A DNA stretch of 57,624 nucleotides, taken from contig JAKALB010000006.1 of the NCBI GenBank assembly GCA_021813365.1, forward strand, positions 1 to 57,624, written 5' to 3'. A program made the position numbers and the translations under genes. This document shows positions 1-8,574 of the stretch, one piece after another; position 1 is the first letter of the stretch, and the number at the start of each line of letters is the position of its first letter. The notes beneath the pieces were generated by a model, which worked only from the letters and a program-made list of their open reading frames with translations, was not told where the DNA came from and ran no database searches. The DNA comes from Pseudomonadota bacterium. Lineage in GTDB: Bacteria; Pseudomonadota; Alphaproteobacteria; Rhodobacterales; Rhodobacteraceae.

Positions 1-8
1 CGACCGCC

Positions 9-1214
9 ATGAGTGAGCTGCCTCCCCTTCGCCTGACGGGTGCAACGATCCTTCGCGATGGGCAGATGCAGGCCGGGTCGCTGTCGCTGGCAGACGGAAA
101 GATCACGCGCGGCCCGCTGCCTGCCGTGGACCTGACCGGCTATCTGATCCTGCCGGGAATCGTGGACCTGCATGGCGATGGCTTCGAGCGGCACATTGCC
201 CCGCGACCAAGTGCGCATTTCTCGATTCCGGCCGGCCTGGCCTCATTCGACCGGGAAGCATCGGCCCATGGGGTGACGACGGCCTACATGGCGCAAAGCT
301 GGAGCTGGGAGGGTGCACAGCGCAGCCCGGATGCGGCGGAGCGGCTCTTGGCCGCGCTCGACAAGGTGCGGGCCTCGGTCATGACGGACCTGCGCATCCA
401 GATCCGGGCCGAGACGCATCTTGTGGATCAGACCGACCGGCTGATCGCGGCGGTCCGGCGGCATCGGATCGATTTCGTGGTGTTCAACGACCATCTCGAC
501 GAGGGCGTCCAGATGGCGGCGGCCGATGCGGGCCGTTTCGATCATTGGGCACGCCGAATCGGCCGGTCGCCCGAAGAGCTGCTGGCCGCGATCCGCAAGG
601 CGCAGGCCTCGGCCCCCCTGGTTCCGCGCAGCCTCAGCCGGCTGGCCGACGCCTTCGACCAGATGGGCGTCATCTTCGGCAGCCATGACGATCCCGACGT
701 GGCCGCCCGAGAACGGTTCCGGATGATCGGGGCGACGATCGCCGAGTTTCCCCTGACGCTTGCCGTGGCCGCGGCCGCCCGAGCCATGTCGTCGCCGGTG
801 CTGATGGGCGCGCCCAATGTCGTGCGCGGAGGAAGCCAGGCGGGCAATGCCTCGGCGCTGGACATGATCGCAGAGGGCGCCTGCGACGTCCTGGTCTCGG
901 ACTACCACATCCCCGCTCTGGCCATGGCGGCCTGGGTTTTGGTGGACCGCGGTCTGATGGATCTGCCCAGGGCCTGGGCGATGATCTCGTCCCGTCCGGC
1001 GGAAATCCTCCGGTTGACCGACCGGGGGCGGCTGGACCACGGCAAGCGCGCGGATCTTGTCATCATGAACGCCGAGAGCCGGGTGATCGAGGCGACCATC
1101 TCGGCCGGGCGTCTGGCCTGGCTGTCGGGCGAGGCGGGGCGGCGGTTTCTGGCGCAGGACCGGGTCATGAACCGGCTGAACGGCGAGGGCCGGGTCGCGG
1201 CGGAGTGGCGCTGA
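9..1214 (+). CDS. phnM: alpha-D-ribose 1-methylphosphonate 5-triphosphate diphosphatase PhnM
   Basis: PhnM removes pyrophosphate from ribose-1-phosphonate 5-triphosphate, giving the 5-phosphate substrate of C-P lyase. It belongs to the amidohydrolase superfamily. The 401-aa length is typical. The metal motif H55-G-D57 follows a PGIVD strand, and further candidate ligands are an ETH segment, FGSHDD and SDYH. The C-terminal segment with GRLDHGKRADLV is characteristic of the amidohydrolase fold. The ATG lies 8 bases from the window edge, so any operon partners (phnG to phnL) would be to the left, outside the window. It converges with the phnC-D-E-E operon. The family call is secure. The reaction is inferred from family knowledge. 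Confidence 0.93.
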   Translation: MSELPPLRLTGATILRDGQMQAGSLSLADGKITRGPLPAVDLTGYLILPGIVDLHGDGFERHIAPRPSAHFSIPAGLASFDREASAHGVTTAYMAQSWSWEGAQRSPDAAERLLAALDKVRASVMTDLRIQIRAETHLVDQTDRLIAAVRRHRIDFVVFNDHLDEGVQMAAADAGRFDHWARRIGRSPEELLAAIRKAQASAPLVPRSLSRLADAFDQMGVIFGSHDDPDVAARERFRMIGATIAEFPLTLAVAAAARAMSSPVLMGAPNVVRGGSQAGNASALDMIAEGACDVLVSDYHIPALAMAAWVLVDRGLMDLPRAWAMISSRPAEILRLTDRGRLDHGKRADLVIMNAESRVIEATISAGRLAWLSGEAGRRFLAQDRVMNRLNGEGRVAAEWR

Positions 1215-1337
1215 GACCGGAGCGACAGCGCGCGTGCAACCTCTGACAACACATTGGTTCTGATGTGGTTCGTGTCTCTGCCCAACCCGGTGGCAAGGCG
1301 ACGAACACCGCGGCACGGCGTCGTTCTGGCCCCTTGG

Positions 1338-1958
1338 TCAACCGCCGTAAAGTTCCAGAAAGGCCTCCGCAGGCAGCGAGCGGAAGTCGGACAGCGCCGC
1401 GCGCAGGGCCTCGTGACTCCAGTCCCACCAGGCCAGCGCCAGAAGCCGCTCCGCCACCGCGCGGGGAAACCGCTCGCGCAGCGGCACGGCCGGAACGCCG
1501 GCAACGATCATGTAGGGCGGCACGTCCCTTGTGACCACGGCACCGGAGGCGACGACGGCCCCCGCGCCGATCGTGACCTCGGGTTTCACGATCGCGCCGT
1601 GGCCGAGCCAGGTGTCCGGCCCGATGACCGTGCGGCGGGATCTGCGGGCGGCGAAGAAATCCTCGTCATCCTCGACATCGTCCCAGTAATATCGGCTGCG
1701 ATAGAGGAAATGGTGCAGCGAGGCGTTGCGGTAAGGATGGTCGGTCGGGCCGATGCGGGTCATCGCCGCGATATTGGCGAACTTGCCGATCGTGGCGTTG
1801 GCAATGTCGCTCATCCGGTCGCAATAGGCGTAGTCCTCGAAGGTGGAATGCGCGACGCGGCTGTGCGCACCGACCTCGCAATAGCGGCCGAAACGGGTGT
1901 CGGTGATGGTGCAGCCTTCATGAAGATAGGGGCTGTCGGGAGAGAGTTTCGGCATCAT
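1338..1958 (-). CDS. Left-handed beta-helix (hexapeptide repeat) acetyltransferase of phosphonate loci
   Basis: This 206-aa protein is built of hexapeptide repeats, for example IGPDTW, IGAGAV and the run ending in VVTRDVPPY. That is the left-handed beta-helix of the chloramphenicol/DapH-type acetyltransferases. A clade of these proteins is recurrently encoded beside C-P lyase genes. An acyl-CoA dependent N- or O-acetyltransferase acting on a phosphonate or related small molecule is likely, but the substrate is unknown. The start overlaps the upstream phnE stop as ATGA, so it is the last gene of the phnC-D-E-E operon. A second ATG lies one codon downstream. His in YRNASLHHF and in WLGHGAIV are candidate active-site residues. 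Confidence 0.85.
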   Translation of the reverse strand: MMPKLSPDSPYLHEGCTITDTRFGRYCEVGAHSRVAHSTFEDYAYCDRMSDIANATIGKFANIAAMTRIGPTDHPYRNASLHHFLYRSRYYWDDVEDDEDFFAARRSRRTVIGPDTWLGHGAIVKPEVTIGAGAVVASGAVVTRDVPPYMIVAGVPAVPLRERFPRAVAERLLALAWWDWSHEALRAALSDFRSLPAEAFLELYGG

Positions 1959-3265
1959 TCGCCCTTGATCAGCCTGCGCCGCAGCCAGCCGGAGACGGTG
2001 TCCATCGCGATGACCGTCAGCACGATCAGGATCAGGTAGTAGGCGACATCCTCCCAGTCCTTCTGGGTCTGGATCGCCTGAGTCAGCAGCAGGCCGATCC
2101 CGCCGCCCACGATGGCTCCGATCACCGTGGCGCTGCGGGTGTTGGATTCGAGATTGTACAGCACCTGGCTGAGCAGGATCGGGGTGATCTGCGGCAAGAC
2201 CCCGAAGCGGGCGCGTTGCAGGGCGGAGGCTCCGGTCGAGCGGATGCCCTCGATCTGCTTGGCGTCGGTGTTCTCCAGGGTTTCCGAGAAGGTTTTGCCG
2301 AACGACCCGGTGTCGGTCATCATGATCGCCAGCGCGCCGGTCAGGGGGCCCGGGCCAAAGGCCCGCACGAGGATCAGCGTCCAGATCAGCGCGTCGGTGC
2401 CGCGGATGAAGTCGAAGACCCGGCGCATGGCGAAGCGGACGGGGCGCAGGGGCATCATGTTCGAGGCGGCAAAGAAGGCCAGCGGCAAGGCGATCAGCGC
2501 GGCGGTCATCGTGCCGAGGAAGGCCATCAGGACCGTTTCCAGCATCGCGTCCAGCACGGCGCCGTGGTGCCACATCCGGTTGTTCCAGAAGGCCGAGGCC
2601 ATGGCTTCGGCATTGGGGGTGGCGGGGTCAAGGCGGGGAGCAGAGGTGGCGAGGGTGTAGAGTTCGGCCCATGACTTGCCCGCGAAGGGTGTGTCGAGGG
2701 TGAAGAAGAACTCCTCCCATCCCGGGAAGTAGCGGAAGGTTTCGGTCTTGGACCTGGTCATCGCAAAACGCCCCCGGGGCGTGGTGACGGACACCCGACT
2801 GTCCGAGGCGTTGATCCAGGATGGCAAGGGCCCGGGGGCGTCGAGCAGGATCTTGCCACCTTGCAGCCGGGCCGTGATGGCGCCGTAGCCGGGGATGGTG
2901 ATCTGCGCGCCGGTCCCGGCATAAGTGACCAGATAACCCTCGCCCAGGTCGATGATCGTCTGCGAACCTGCGGTCTTCACCCATCCGGGGGTCTGCGCCG
3001 GCGAATAGGCGTCCCGCGCATCGCCTTCGATACTGGTGATGACCCGGCCGCTGCGGTTGTCGCGGGTGACGTGGACCTTGTAGCTGACGAAATCCGACAG
3101 CAGGGTCTGGGCGTTGTCCCAGCGCAGGCGGGATGCCAGGCCCGGCAGGTCGAAGGCCAGGGCGGCATAGAGGAGGTAGGCCAGGATCAGCGCGGGTATG
3201 GCGAGGGACCAGCGGGCACGCAGGCGGAACTGGTGCAGCAGGGGTTCAGCGGTGGCAGCGGTCAT
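1955..3265 (-). CDS. phnE: Phosphonate ABC transporter permease PhnE (second copy, long form)
   Basis: Inner-membrane permease of the phosphonate importer, 436 aa. One N-terminal membrane span (about residues 17-38) is followed by roughly 170 polar, probably periplasmic residues. The usual permease core follows, with an EAA-like loop near GIRSTGASALQRARFGVLPQ. Standard PhnE proteins are about 260-290 aa, so the N-terminal extension makes this the long form. ATG at 3265 was chosen because it gives an ATGA overlap with the preceding phnE and removes 40 unconvincing residues from the open frame. It presumably pairs with the first PhnE as a heterodimeric channel energised by PhnC. Confidence 0.9.
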   Translation of the reverse strand: MTAATAEPLLHQFRLRARWSLAIPALILAYLLYAALAFDLPGLASRLRWDNAQTLLSDFVSYKVHVTRDNRSGRVITSIEGDARDAYSPAQTPGWVKTAGSQTIIDLGEGYLVTYAGTGAQITIPGYGAITARLQGGKILLDAPGPLPSWINASDSRVSVTTPRGRFAMTRSKTETFRYFPGWEEFFFTLDTPFAGKSWAELYTLATSAPRLDPATPNAEAMASAFWNNRMWHHGAVLDAMLETVLMAFLGTMTAALIALPLAFFAASNMMPLRPVRFAMRRVFDFIRGTDALIWTLILVRAFGPGPLTGALAIMMTDTGSFGKTFSETLENTDAKQIEGIRSTGASALQRARFGVLPQITPILLSQVLYNLESNTRSATVIGAIVGGGIGLLLTQAIQTQKDWEDVAYYLILIVLTVIAMDTVSGWLRRRLIKGE

Positions 3266-4128
3266 GGCCGGCGACCCTTCGTCAGGCGCAGACGCAGGCG
3301 ATCGGAGATATGGTCGATCAGCACGATGGTCAGGAACAGCAACAGGAAGATCGCCACCACCTGATCGTATTTGCCCTGCCCCCATTGCAGCGCGATCTTC
3401 AGGTCGGCCCCGATGCCGCCCTGGCCGACAAAGCCCAGGATGGCCGAGGCGCGGACGTTGATCTCGAATCTGAGCAGGGCATAGCTGAGCCAGTTCGGCG
3501 CGACCTGCGGGATCAGGCCGAAGGCCATGCGCTGCGCCCAGGTCGCGCCGACCGATGCCAGCCCCTCTATGGGCCTGAGGTCGGCGTTTTCGGCGGCTTC
3601 CGAGAACAGCTTGCCGAGCGCGCCCGAGGCGTGGACCGCGATGGCGATCACGGCGGGAACCGGACCACCGCCCAACATGTAGATCAGCACAAGGGCGATC
3701 ACCACGTCGGGCAGCGCACGCAGGGCGTCCATCAGGCGGCGGAAGACCGGCACCAGGCGCGGCCAGCGCGCGAGGTCGCGCGTGGACAAGAGGGCAAGTG
3801 CCCCGGCGCTGACGCCGCCCAGGATGGTCGAGACCGCCGCGATGTTGAGCGTTTCGAGCAGCGAGCCGAGGTGCTGGAGCATCAGCCCCGGAAGATTGGC
3901 GCGGTTCGTCCAGGCTTCGGAGAGGATTTCGGCGGGAAATTGCAGAAGGTTCGGCAGGCCGTCCAGGAAACCGCCGGCGTTGCGGTTCTCGGCCAGGCGA
4001 AAGCCGGTGGCGAGCAGGGCTGCGAACAGGATCAGCAGGATGGAGGAATACAGGCGGCGGCGGCGGACCAGCGCCAGATAGGCGCTCTGGGGTCTGGCGG
4101 GCGCGAGGCCGAAGGCGAGATCAACCAT
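3262..4128 (-). CDS. phnE: Phosphonate ABC transporter permease PhnE (first copy)
   Basis: Inner-membrane permease, 288 aa from the ATG at 4128, which opens MVDLAFGLAP. A hydrophobic span near residues 26-43 is followed by five or so further spans. The cytoplasmic coupling loop is visible as PIEGLASVGATWAQRMAFG, the PhnE version of the EAA motif that docks on the ATPase. It follows phnD after a 64-bp gap and overlaps the second phnE by ATGA. Its length is normal for PhnE. With PhnC, PhnD and the other PhnE it forms the phosphonate/phosphate-ester importer feeding the C-P lyase pathway. Confidence 0.9.
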   Translation of the reverse strand: MVDLAFGLAPARPQSAYLALVRRRRLYSSILLILFAALLATGFRLAENRNAGGFLDGLPNLLQFPAEILSEAWTNRANLPGLMLQHLGSLLETLNIAAVSTILGGVSAGALALLSTRDLARWPRLVPVFRRLMDALRALPDVVIALVLIYMLGGGPVPAVIAIAVHASGALGKLFSEAAENADLRPIEGLASVGATWAQRMAFGLIPQVAPNWLSYALLRFEINVRASAILGFVGQGGIGADLKIALQWGQGKYDQVVAIFLLLFLTIVLIDHISDRLRLRLTKGRRP

Positions 4129-4192
4129 GGGGCGGTCCTGATCTGGAAAAGCCGGACCTCCCCGTGGGGAAGCCCGGTTGCGCATGTGGAAA

Positions 4193-5092
4193 TTACTGCT
4201 TCTTTTCCTGAAGCTGGCGCGCGGCCAGGATGCCGTCGTACATCGACGCCTCGACCGGGATGAAATCCTTCAGATCGCCGCCATTGACGGCGGCGGCGCA
4301 GGCGTGGTCCGTCTCGGGCATGTCGGCGAGGATCTGGACGACCTTGTCCTTCACATCCTGCGGCAGGGCAGAGCGCACCACGAAGGGGCCGTTCGGGATC
4401 AGGGCCGAGCGCCAGATTTCCACCAGCTCGTTCATGTCCACAAGGCCGGCATCCGCCGCCTTGCGGAAGGCACCCGAGGTGAAGCCGTCGGCCCAGTCGC
4501 CAAGCCCGTCGGCCCAGCTGACACCCGCCGCAAAGTCGCCATGCGCCACGCCGACGATGGTTTGCTCATGCCCGCCCGAGAATTTCACTTCCGAGAAATA
4601 CTGCGCCAGATCGCCGTATTTGGCGGTCAGTTCGGCGGCCGGCACCAGATAGCCCGAGGTCGAATTGGGATCGGCGAAGGCAAAGACCTTGCCCTTGGCA
4701 TCATCCATCGAGGTGATGCCGCTGTCCTTGCGGGCAAAGCCGATCGAGTAGTAGCCGGTCGATCCATCGACATTCTGGGCGACCAGCCTGACTTCGACCG
4801 CGGCGGGGTCGGTCAGCGCGATCTTGGCATAGGCCGAGGCACCGAGACCGGCCATGTCGAGCGTGCCGCCCAGAAGGCCCTGGATCACGCCGTCATAATC
4901 GGCCGGGGTGAACAGTTTCACCGGCACGCCGAGCGCCTTTTCGACGGCGACGCGCAGGCATTCGTTCGAGGTCAGCCGGTCCTGGGCGTTTTCGCCGCCA
5001 AGGATGCCGATGTTGAACTGGGCGATGCCTTCGGCATGGGCGCCACCGGCAAGCACGGTGGTGGCGGTCAGAAGGGCGAGCAGCGTTTTCAT
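4193..5092 (-). CDS. phnD: Phosphonate ABC transporter substrate-binding protein PhnD
   Basis: Periplasmic binding protein, 299 aa, with a classical signal peptide (about residues 1-20, a Leu/Ala-rich core ending in AGGAHA). The mature protein begins with the type-2 periplasmic-fold strand FNIGILGGENAQDR, typical of PhnD. DPNSTSGYLVPAAEL and GVAHGDFAAGVSW are recognisable PhnD segments that build the phosphonate pocket. It lies between phnC (48-bp gap) and the first phnE (64-bp gap). The slightly larger gap downstream fits the usual higher expression of binding proteins. Ligand preference (alkylphosphonate, 2-aminoethylphosphonate or phosphate esters) cannot be read from the sequence. Confidence 0.93.
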   Translation of the reverse strand: MKTLLALLTATTVLAGGAHAEGIAQFNIGILGGENAQDRLTSNECLRVAVEKALGVPVKLFTPADYDGVIQGLLGGTLDMAGLGASAYAKIALTDPAAVEVRLVAQNVDGSTGYYSIGFARKDSGITSMDDAKGKVFAFADPNSTSGYLVPAAELTAKYGDLAQYFSEVKFSGGHEQTIVGVAHGDFAAGVSWADGLGDWADGFTSGAFRKAADAGLVDMNELVEIWRSALIPNGPFVVRSALPQDVKDKVVQILADMPETDHACAAAVNGGDLKDFIPVEASMYDGILAARQLQEKKQ

Positions 5093-5140
5093 GGTCGTCT
5101 CCGCAAGTTGGGCCAGCGAGGCCCGGTGAAAGGTGAAGGG

Positions 5141-5956
5141 TCAGGGGACCGGCATCGCCTGGGCGTAGGCCGCGTCCGGCAGGGCCGGGATCGCGGTGGA
5201 GGTCGCGCGTTCGTTGAAGCTGGCATCCGCCCCATAGATGTCGCGGGCCGCCTGGGTGGTCAGAAGATCTGGCGTGCCGTCAAAAACCACGCGCCCGTCG
5301 CGCATGCCGATCACCCGGTCGCAATAGCGCCGCGCGGTGTCGAGGGTATGCAGGTTCGCGATCACCATGCGGCCGTCCTCGTCATGGATGCGGCGCAGCG
5401 TGTCCATCACGAGCTTGGCGTTCATCGGGTCGAGGCTGGCGATCGGCTCGTCGGCAAGGATCAGCCCGGGGTCCTGCATCAGCGCGCGGGCGATGGCGAC
5501 GCGCTGCTGCTGGCCGCCCGAAAGGGCCTCGGCGCGCTTGGCGGCCTGGTCGGCGATGCCGAGACGATCGAGGATGGAAAGGGCGGTCAGCACGTCCGCC
5601 TCGGACCACAGGTTGAAGAGCGTGGGCAGCACGGCCCGCCGAGACAGGAGCCCGTGCAGCACATTGGTGGCCACGTCGAGGCGTGGAACGAGGTTGAACT
5701 GCTGGAAGATCATGCCGCAGCGGCCCTGCCAGGCCCGCTTGTCGGCGCCCTGCAGGGTCAGTATGTCCCGGCCTTCGAAATGGATCTTGCCAGAGGTCGC
5801 GTCAGTCAGCCTGCTCACCAGGCGCAGCAGCGTCGACTTGCCCGCGCCGGACCGGCCGATGACGCCCACGAAAGTGGGCCGGTCGATGTGGAAACTCGCA
5901 TCGTCGACGGCGAGCCGCTGGCCGAACCGGCGGGTGACGGAGGTGAAGGTCAGCAT
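5141..5956 (-). CDS. phnC: Phosphonate ABC transporter ATPase PhnC
   Basis: Cytoplasmic ATP-hydrolysing subunit of the phosphonate importer, 271 aa. Walker A is GRSGAGKST (about residues 34-42), the Q-loop is IFQQFNLV, the signature is LSGGQQQR, Walker B is LILADEP and the switch histidine is in NLHTLD. All key ABC residues are present. The last 40 residues lack a TOBE domain, as expected for PhnC. It follows the CYTH gene after 58 bp on the same strand and precedes phnD by 48 bp, so the operon probably reads CYTH-phnC-phnD-phnE-phnE-acetyltransferase. Confidence 0.94.
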   Translation of the reverse strand: MLTFTSVTRRFGQRLAVDDASFHIDRPTFVGVIGRSGAGKSTLLRLVSRLTDATSGKIHFEGRDILTLQGADKRAWQGRCGMIFQQFNLVPRLDVATNVLHGLLSRRAVLPTLFNLWSEADVLTALSILDRLGIADQAAKRAEALSGGQQQRVAIARALMQDPGLILADEPIASLDPMNAKLVMDTLRRIHDEDGRMVIANLHTLDTARRYCDRVIGMRDGRVVFDGTPDLLTTQAARDIYGADASFNERATSTAIPALPDAAYAQAMPVP

Positions 5957-6014
5957 GGGGCAGCATCCCGTTCGTGTCTGGCGCTGCCTAGGCCGGTTGC
6001 GTGACGCCCCGATA

Positions 6015-6500
6015 TCAGCCGAGTGAAGGTTTGATGACAGTGGCCAGGGCGCGCACGAGAAGGGCGGACCTGCGCCAGGCCGGATCGTCGGTGATTTCTT
6101 CCCCCGCCCAATCGGGCAGGGGCAGGGGATGGGCCTCGCTGGGCAGTTCCACCTCGGCCAGGATCACGTCCCGCAGCGGATCGTCATATTCGTCGACGGA
6201 CCAGACGAGATCGCCCACCGGAACGAAACTGCGCCGCTTGGTCAGGATGCGGCCGCGGGCCAGGAGGGCCATCATCTCTTCGGCCTCGGCCAGGGGGATC
6301 GGATATTCGTACTCGTGCCGGGTGAAGCCGAGGCGCGGTCCCTTGCGGGTCAGCGTGGCCTGACCGTCCGTGACGCGAACCCGCAGTTTGCCGCCGACAT
6401 CCGACAGCAGCAGGCCGTCGCGGATGGCGACCTGACCCGTCACTAGCGCGCGCCAGCCGTCCGACCGCAGCAGGAACCTGCGTTCGATTTCCAGGGCCAT
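6015..6500 (-). CDS. CYTH-domain triphosphate tunnel metalloenzyme
   Basis: A compact 161-aa protein opening with EIERRFL, the ExExK/R-type signature of CYTH enzymes. These bind a triphosphate and metal ions inside a beta-barrel tunnel. Further conserved charges are visible in [27 protein letters not shown] and LAEVELPSE, so the barrel looks complete. Known members hydrolyse inorganic triphosphate or thiamine triphosphate, or make cAMP. ATG 6500 starts exactly at the conserved motif; longer frames upstream belong to decayed DNA. Its place directly before phnC suggests a phosphonate-linked triphosphatase role, which is inference. Confidence 0.85.
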   Translation of the reverse strand: MALEIERRFLLRSDGWRALVTGQVAIRDGLLLSDVGGKLRVRVTDGQATLTRKGPRLGFTRHEYEYPIPLAEAEEMMALLARGRILTKRRSFVPVGDLVWSVDEYDDPLRDVILAEVELPSEAHPLPLPDWAGEEITDDPAWRRSALLVRALATVIKPSLG

Positions 6501-6504
6501 CCCG

Positions 6505-6903
6505 TCACCCCCCTTGCGGCCGGTCCGGAAACGGCAGGTTGTCCTGCCCGAAATCGAGATCGACACGGTAGTGCGCCGGACCCGGAAGGCGGAAGACTTC
6601 CAGCCCGATCTGCCAGCGGCCCGGCTCGACAGGGCCGGGCACAAGGCTGGGTGTCGCGCGGTCAGGCCCAATATAGAAAACGGGGTCTGGATCGCTGTGT
6701 CGCGCCCCCGCGAGGCCCGCCGGGGCCACAGAGCGAGAGACAGATCATGTTGTCGTAGAACGCTCCGGGTGATCGGCGGGGCTGGAGTGAAAGCGGAAGG
6801 CAAGCCGCGTCATGCCGCGGGGCACATCGAACTCCAGGAGCTTGTGCGACCTGGTGTCAGCCTCGATCAACTGGCCAGAGCGGATGAGGCAATGCTGGGT
6901 CAC
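6505..6903 (-). pseudogene. Remnant of a CehA/McbA-like PHP metallohydrolase N-terminal domain
   Basis: Three consecutive pieces in different frames read like one protein domain. The GTG at 6903 opens a frame containing KLLEFDVPRGMTRLAFRF. A second frame continues with FYDNMICLSL. A third gives ATPSLVPGPVEPGRWQIGLE and ends at a TGA at 6505. The order and wording match the beta-rich N-terminal domain of CehA/McbA-type metallohydrolases. The frames are interrupted at about 6745 and again at about 6700, and the catalytic PHP domain is missing altogether. The GTG overlaps the stop of the ATPase remnant, so this was once an operon. Two sequencing indels could explain the frame breaks but not the missing PHP domain. 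Confidence 0.55.
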
Positions 6904-7340
6904 GGGATCAACTCCGTTCCGGGGCAAAGCCGCTCGGGCGACAGGGTGCCCGCGAGGACGCCGTCCTGGAACACAAGGAGGGTCCGCGGCCAGAGGGCAA
7001 TCCCTTCGCCCGGCGCCGGGACTGTGCCGCGGGAGGCAAGCCAGATCAGATCCTCGCCCTGGGTCGTCACCAGGCGGGCGCGGACCAGCGGGCCAAGGTC
7101 GAACGCCACGGCTACCCGGGCCGGAACGCCCTCCTGTCGGGGCGCATATCCTCGGGCCGGCAGGCGAGAACGAGATCGCCCTCCAGGGTGAGGCGCAGAT
7201 CCGCCCCCAGCCAGCGCGCGACGCCGCCGCACGCTGTCACGCGGCTGAGGTTCATCTGGCCGACGAATTGCGCCACCGGCAGCGTCGCGAGCCTTGTGTA
7301 CAGCCTCTCGGGCGTGCCGTCCTGTTCGACCCGGCCCGGC
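6900..7340 (-). pseudogene. C-terminal remnant of an ABC transporter ATPase (PotA/UgpC/FbpC type)
   Basis: One minus-strand frame reads RVEQDGTPERLYTRLATLPV then AQFVGQMNL and CRPEDMRP. That is the usual segment after the switch region of importer ATPases (EQxGTPxxLY...FVAxFIGxxN...RPE). After a frameshift near 7130 another frame continues VAVAFDLGPLVRARLVTTQG and GEGIALW, a TOBE domain. Walker A, the signature motif and Walker B are all absent, so it cannot work as an ATPase. It sits just downstream of an intact ATPase of the same class (7510-8574). It may be the trace of a duplicated or replaced transporter. I recognise nothing in the next 160 bp (7341-7509). Confidence 0.6.
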
Positions 7341-7509
7341 GCGCTTGGGTTGCGAGCGTGGCGTGGCGTGCATACAGTGGCGTGCCGTTGCCCGCCACCC
7401 GGTGGTTTATCTGGTAGAGCCCGGTGAAGAGGCTTGCCCGGGCCGGAGAGCAAGGCGTCGCCTGACCGTGGTGGGCGGTGAACAGCGTGCCGTCGGGGTC
7501 TCCTTCGGA

Positions 7510-8574
7510 TCAGTCCAATGGAAAGACGGCCGCGGCATCCACGGCAAGCCGGATCGTCTGGCCAGGTTCCGGCAGTGATGCGCCGTCGCGGTTGAAACAG
7601 TCGACCGTCATCGCGGTGCCCGGTCCGATCTCGGTTCGCAAGCGGATGATGGGCCCCAGAAAGTCACGATCCAGCACCTTGCCGGTAAAGGTCGGCCCAT
7701 TCGCGACATCGCCGTTGAGCAGGATGTGCAGCCCTTCGGGCCGGATGGCGAGATGGAGCGCCGCGCCGGCCGATCTGGCGATCGGCCGGTTCAGGGCGAC
7801 GGGCCCGACTGGCGTGTCAAGCTGCCCGGCGGCCGGGTCCGTGACCGTGGCTGGCAACAGGTTCAGTGCACCGATGAACTCGGCCACGAAACGCGTCGCC
7901 GGGCGGTTGTAGATCTGGTCGGGCCGGCCGACCTGTTCGGCCCGTCCGTGCGCCATCACCACGACCCGGTCGGACATGGCCATCGCCTCTTCCTGGTCAT
8001 GGGTGACGAAGAGGGTGGAGATGCCCAGCCGTCGCTGGATCGCGCGGATTTCGCCGCGCAGGGACACCCGGATCTTGGCATCCAGCGCCGAGAGCGGCTC
8101 GTCGAGCAGGAGAACGCGGGGGCGCGGCGCAATGGCGCGGGCGAGCGCCACCCGCTGCTGCTGGCCGCCCGAAAGCTGGTAGGGGTAGCGCCCGCCGAGC
8201 CCGGCCAGGCCGACCATCTCCAGCATCTCGTTGACCCGCAGGTCCACTTCGGCGCGTGGCAGCCGGGCGACCTTCAGTCCGAAGGCGACATTGCCCGCCA
8301 CCGTCAGGTTCGGAAACAGGGCGTAGGACTGGAACATCATGCCGATCTGCCGCTGCCGGGCCTGCAGGGCCGTCACATCGTTCCCGTCGATATGGATGGC
8401 GCCCGAGGAGGGCGCCTCGAATCCCGCGACCATGCGCAGGACCGTCGTCTTGCCGCAGCCAGACGGGCCGAGCAGCGAGATGAACTCGCCATCCTCCATC
8501 GTCAGATCGAAATCCTTCACGACGGCATTGGTGCCGAAACTCTTGTTCAGGGCGCGCAGGGTCAACTGGCTCAT
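7510..8574 (-). CDS. ABC importer ATP-binding protein (spermidine/iron/2-AEP-type, TOBE domain)
   Basis: Cytoplasmic ATPase of 354 aa with Walker A GPSGCGKTT, Q-loop MMFQSYALFP, signature [10 protein letters not shown], Walker B VLLLDEPLSALD and switch histidine FVTHDQEEAM. A C-terminal TOBE-like region follows (about residues 240-354). This is the PotA/FbpC/UgpC architecture used by importers with a family-1 binding protein. It overlaps the upstream permease by ATGA and is the last intact gene of the binding protein-permease-permease-ATPase operon. Substrate is not assignable. Closeness to phn genes makes a phosphorus compound such as 2-aminoethylphosphonate a guess only. Confidence 0.9.
   Translation of the reverse strand: MSQLTLRALNKSFGTNAVVKDFDLTMEDGEFISLLGPSGCGKTTVLRMVAGFEAPSSGAIHIDGNDVTALQARQRQIGMMFQSYALFPNLTVAGNVAFGLKVARLPRAEVDLRVNEMLEMVGLAGLGGRYPYQLSGGQQQRVALARAIAPRPRVLLLDEPLSALDAKIRVSLRGEIRAIQRRLGISTLFVTHDQEEAMAMSDRVVVMAHGRAEQVGRPDQIYNRPATRFVAEFIGALNLLPATVTDPAAGQLDTPVGPVALNRPIARSAGAALHLAIRPEGLHILLNGDVANGPTFTGKVLDRDFLGPIIRLRTEIGPGTAMTVDCFNRDGASLPEPGQTIRLAVDAAAVFPLD

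Noticed and set aside
1215-1337. Terminator between the convergent phnM and acetyltransferase genes
   Set aside because: No stem of six or more paired bases with a short loop could be found in this 123-bp gap.
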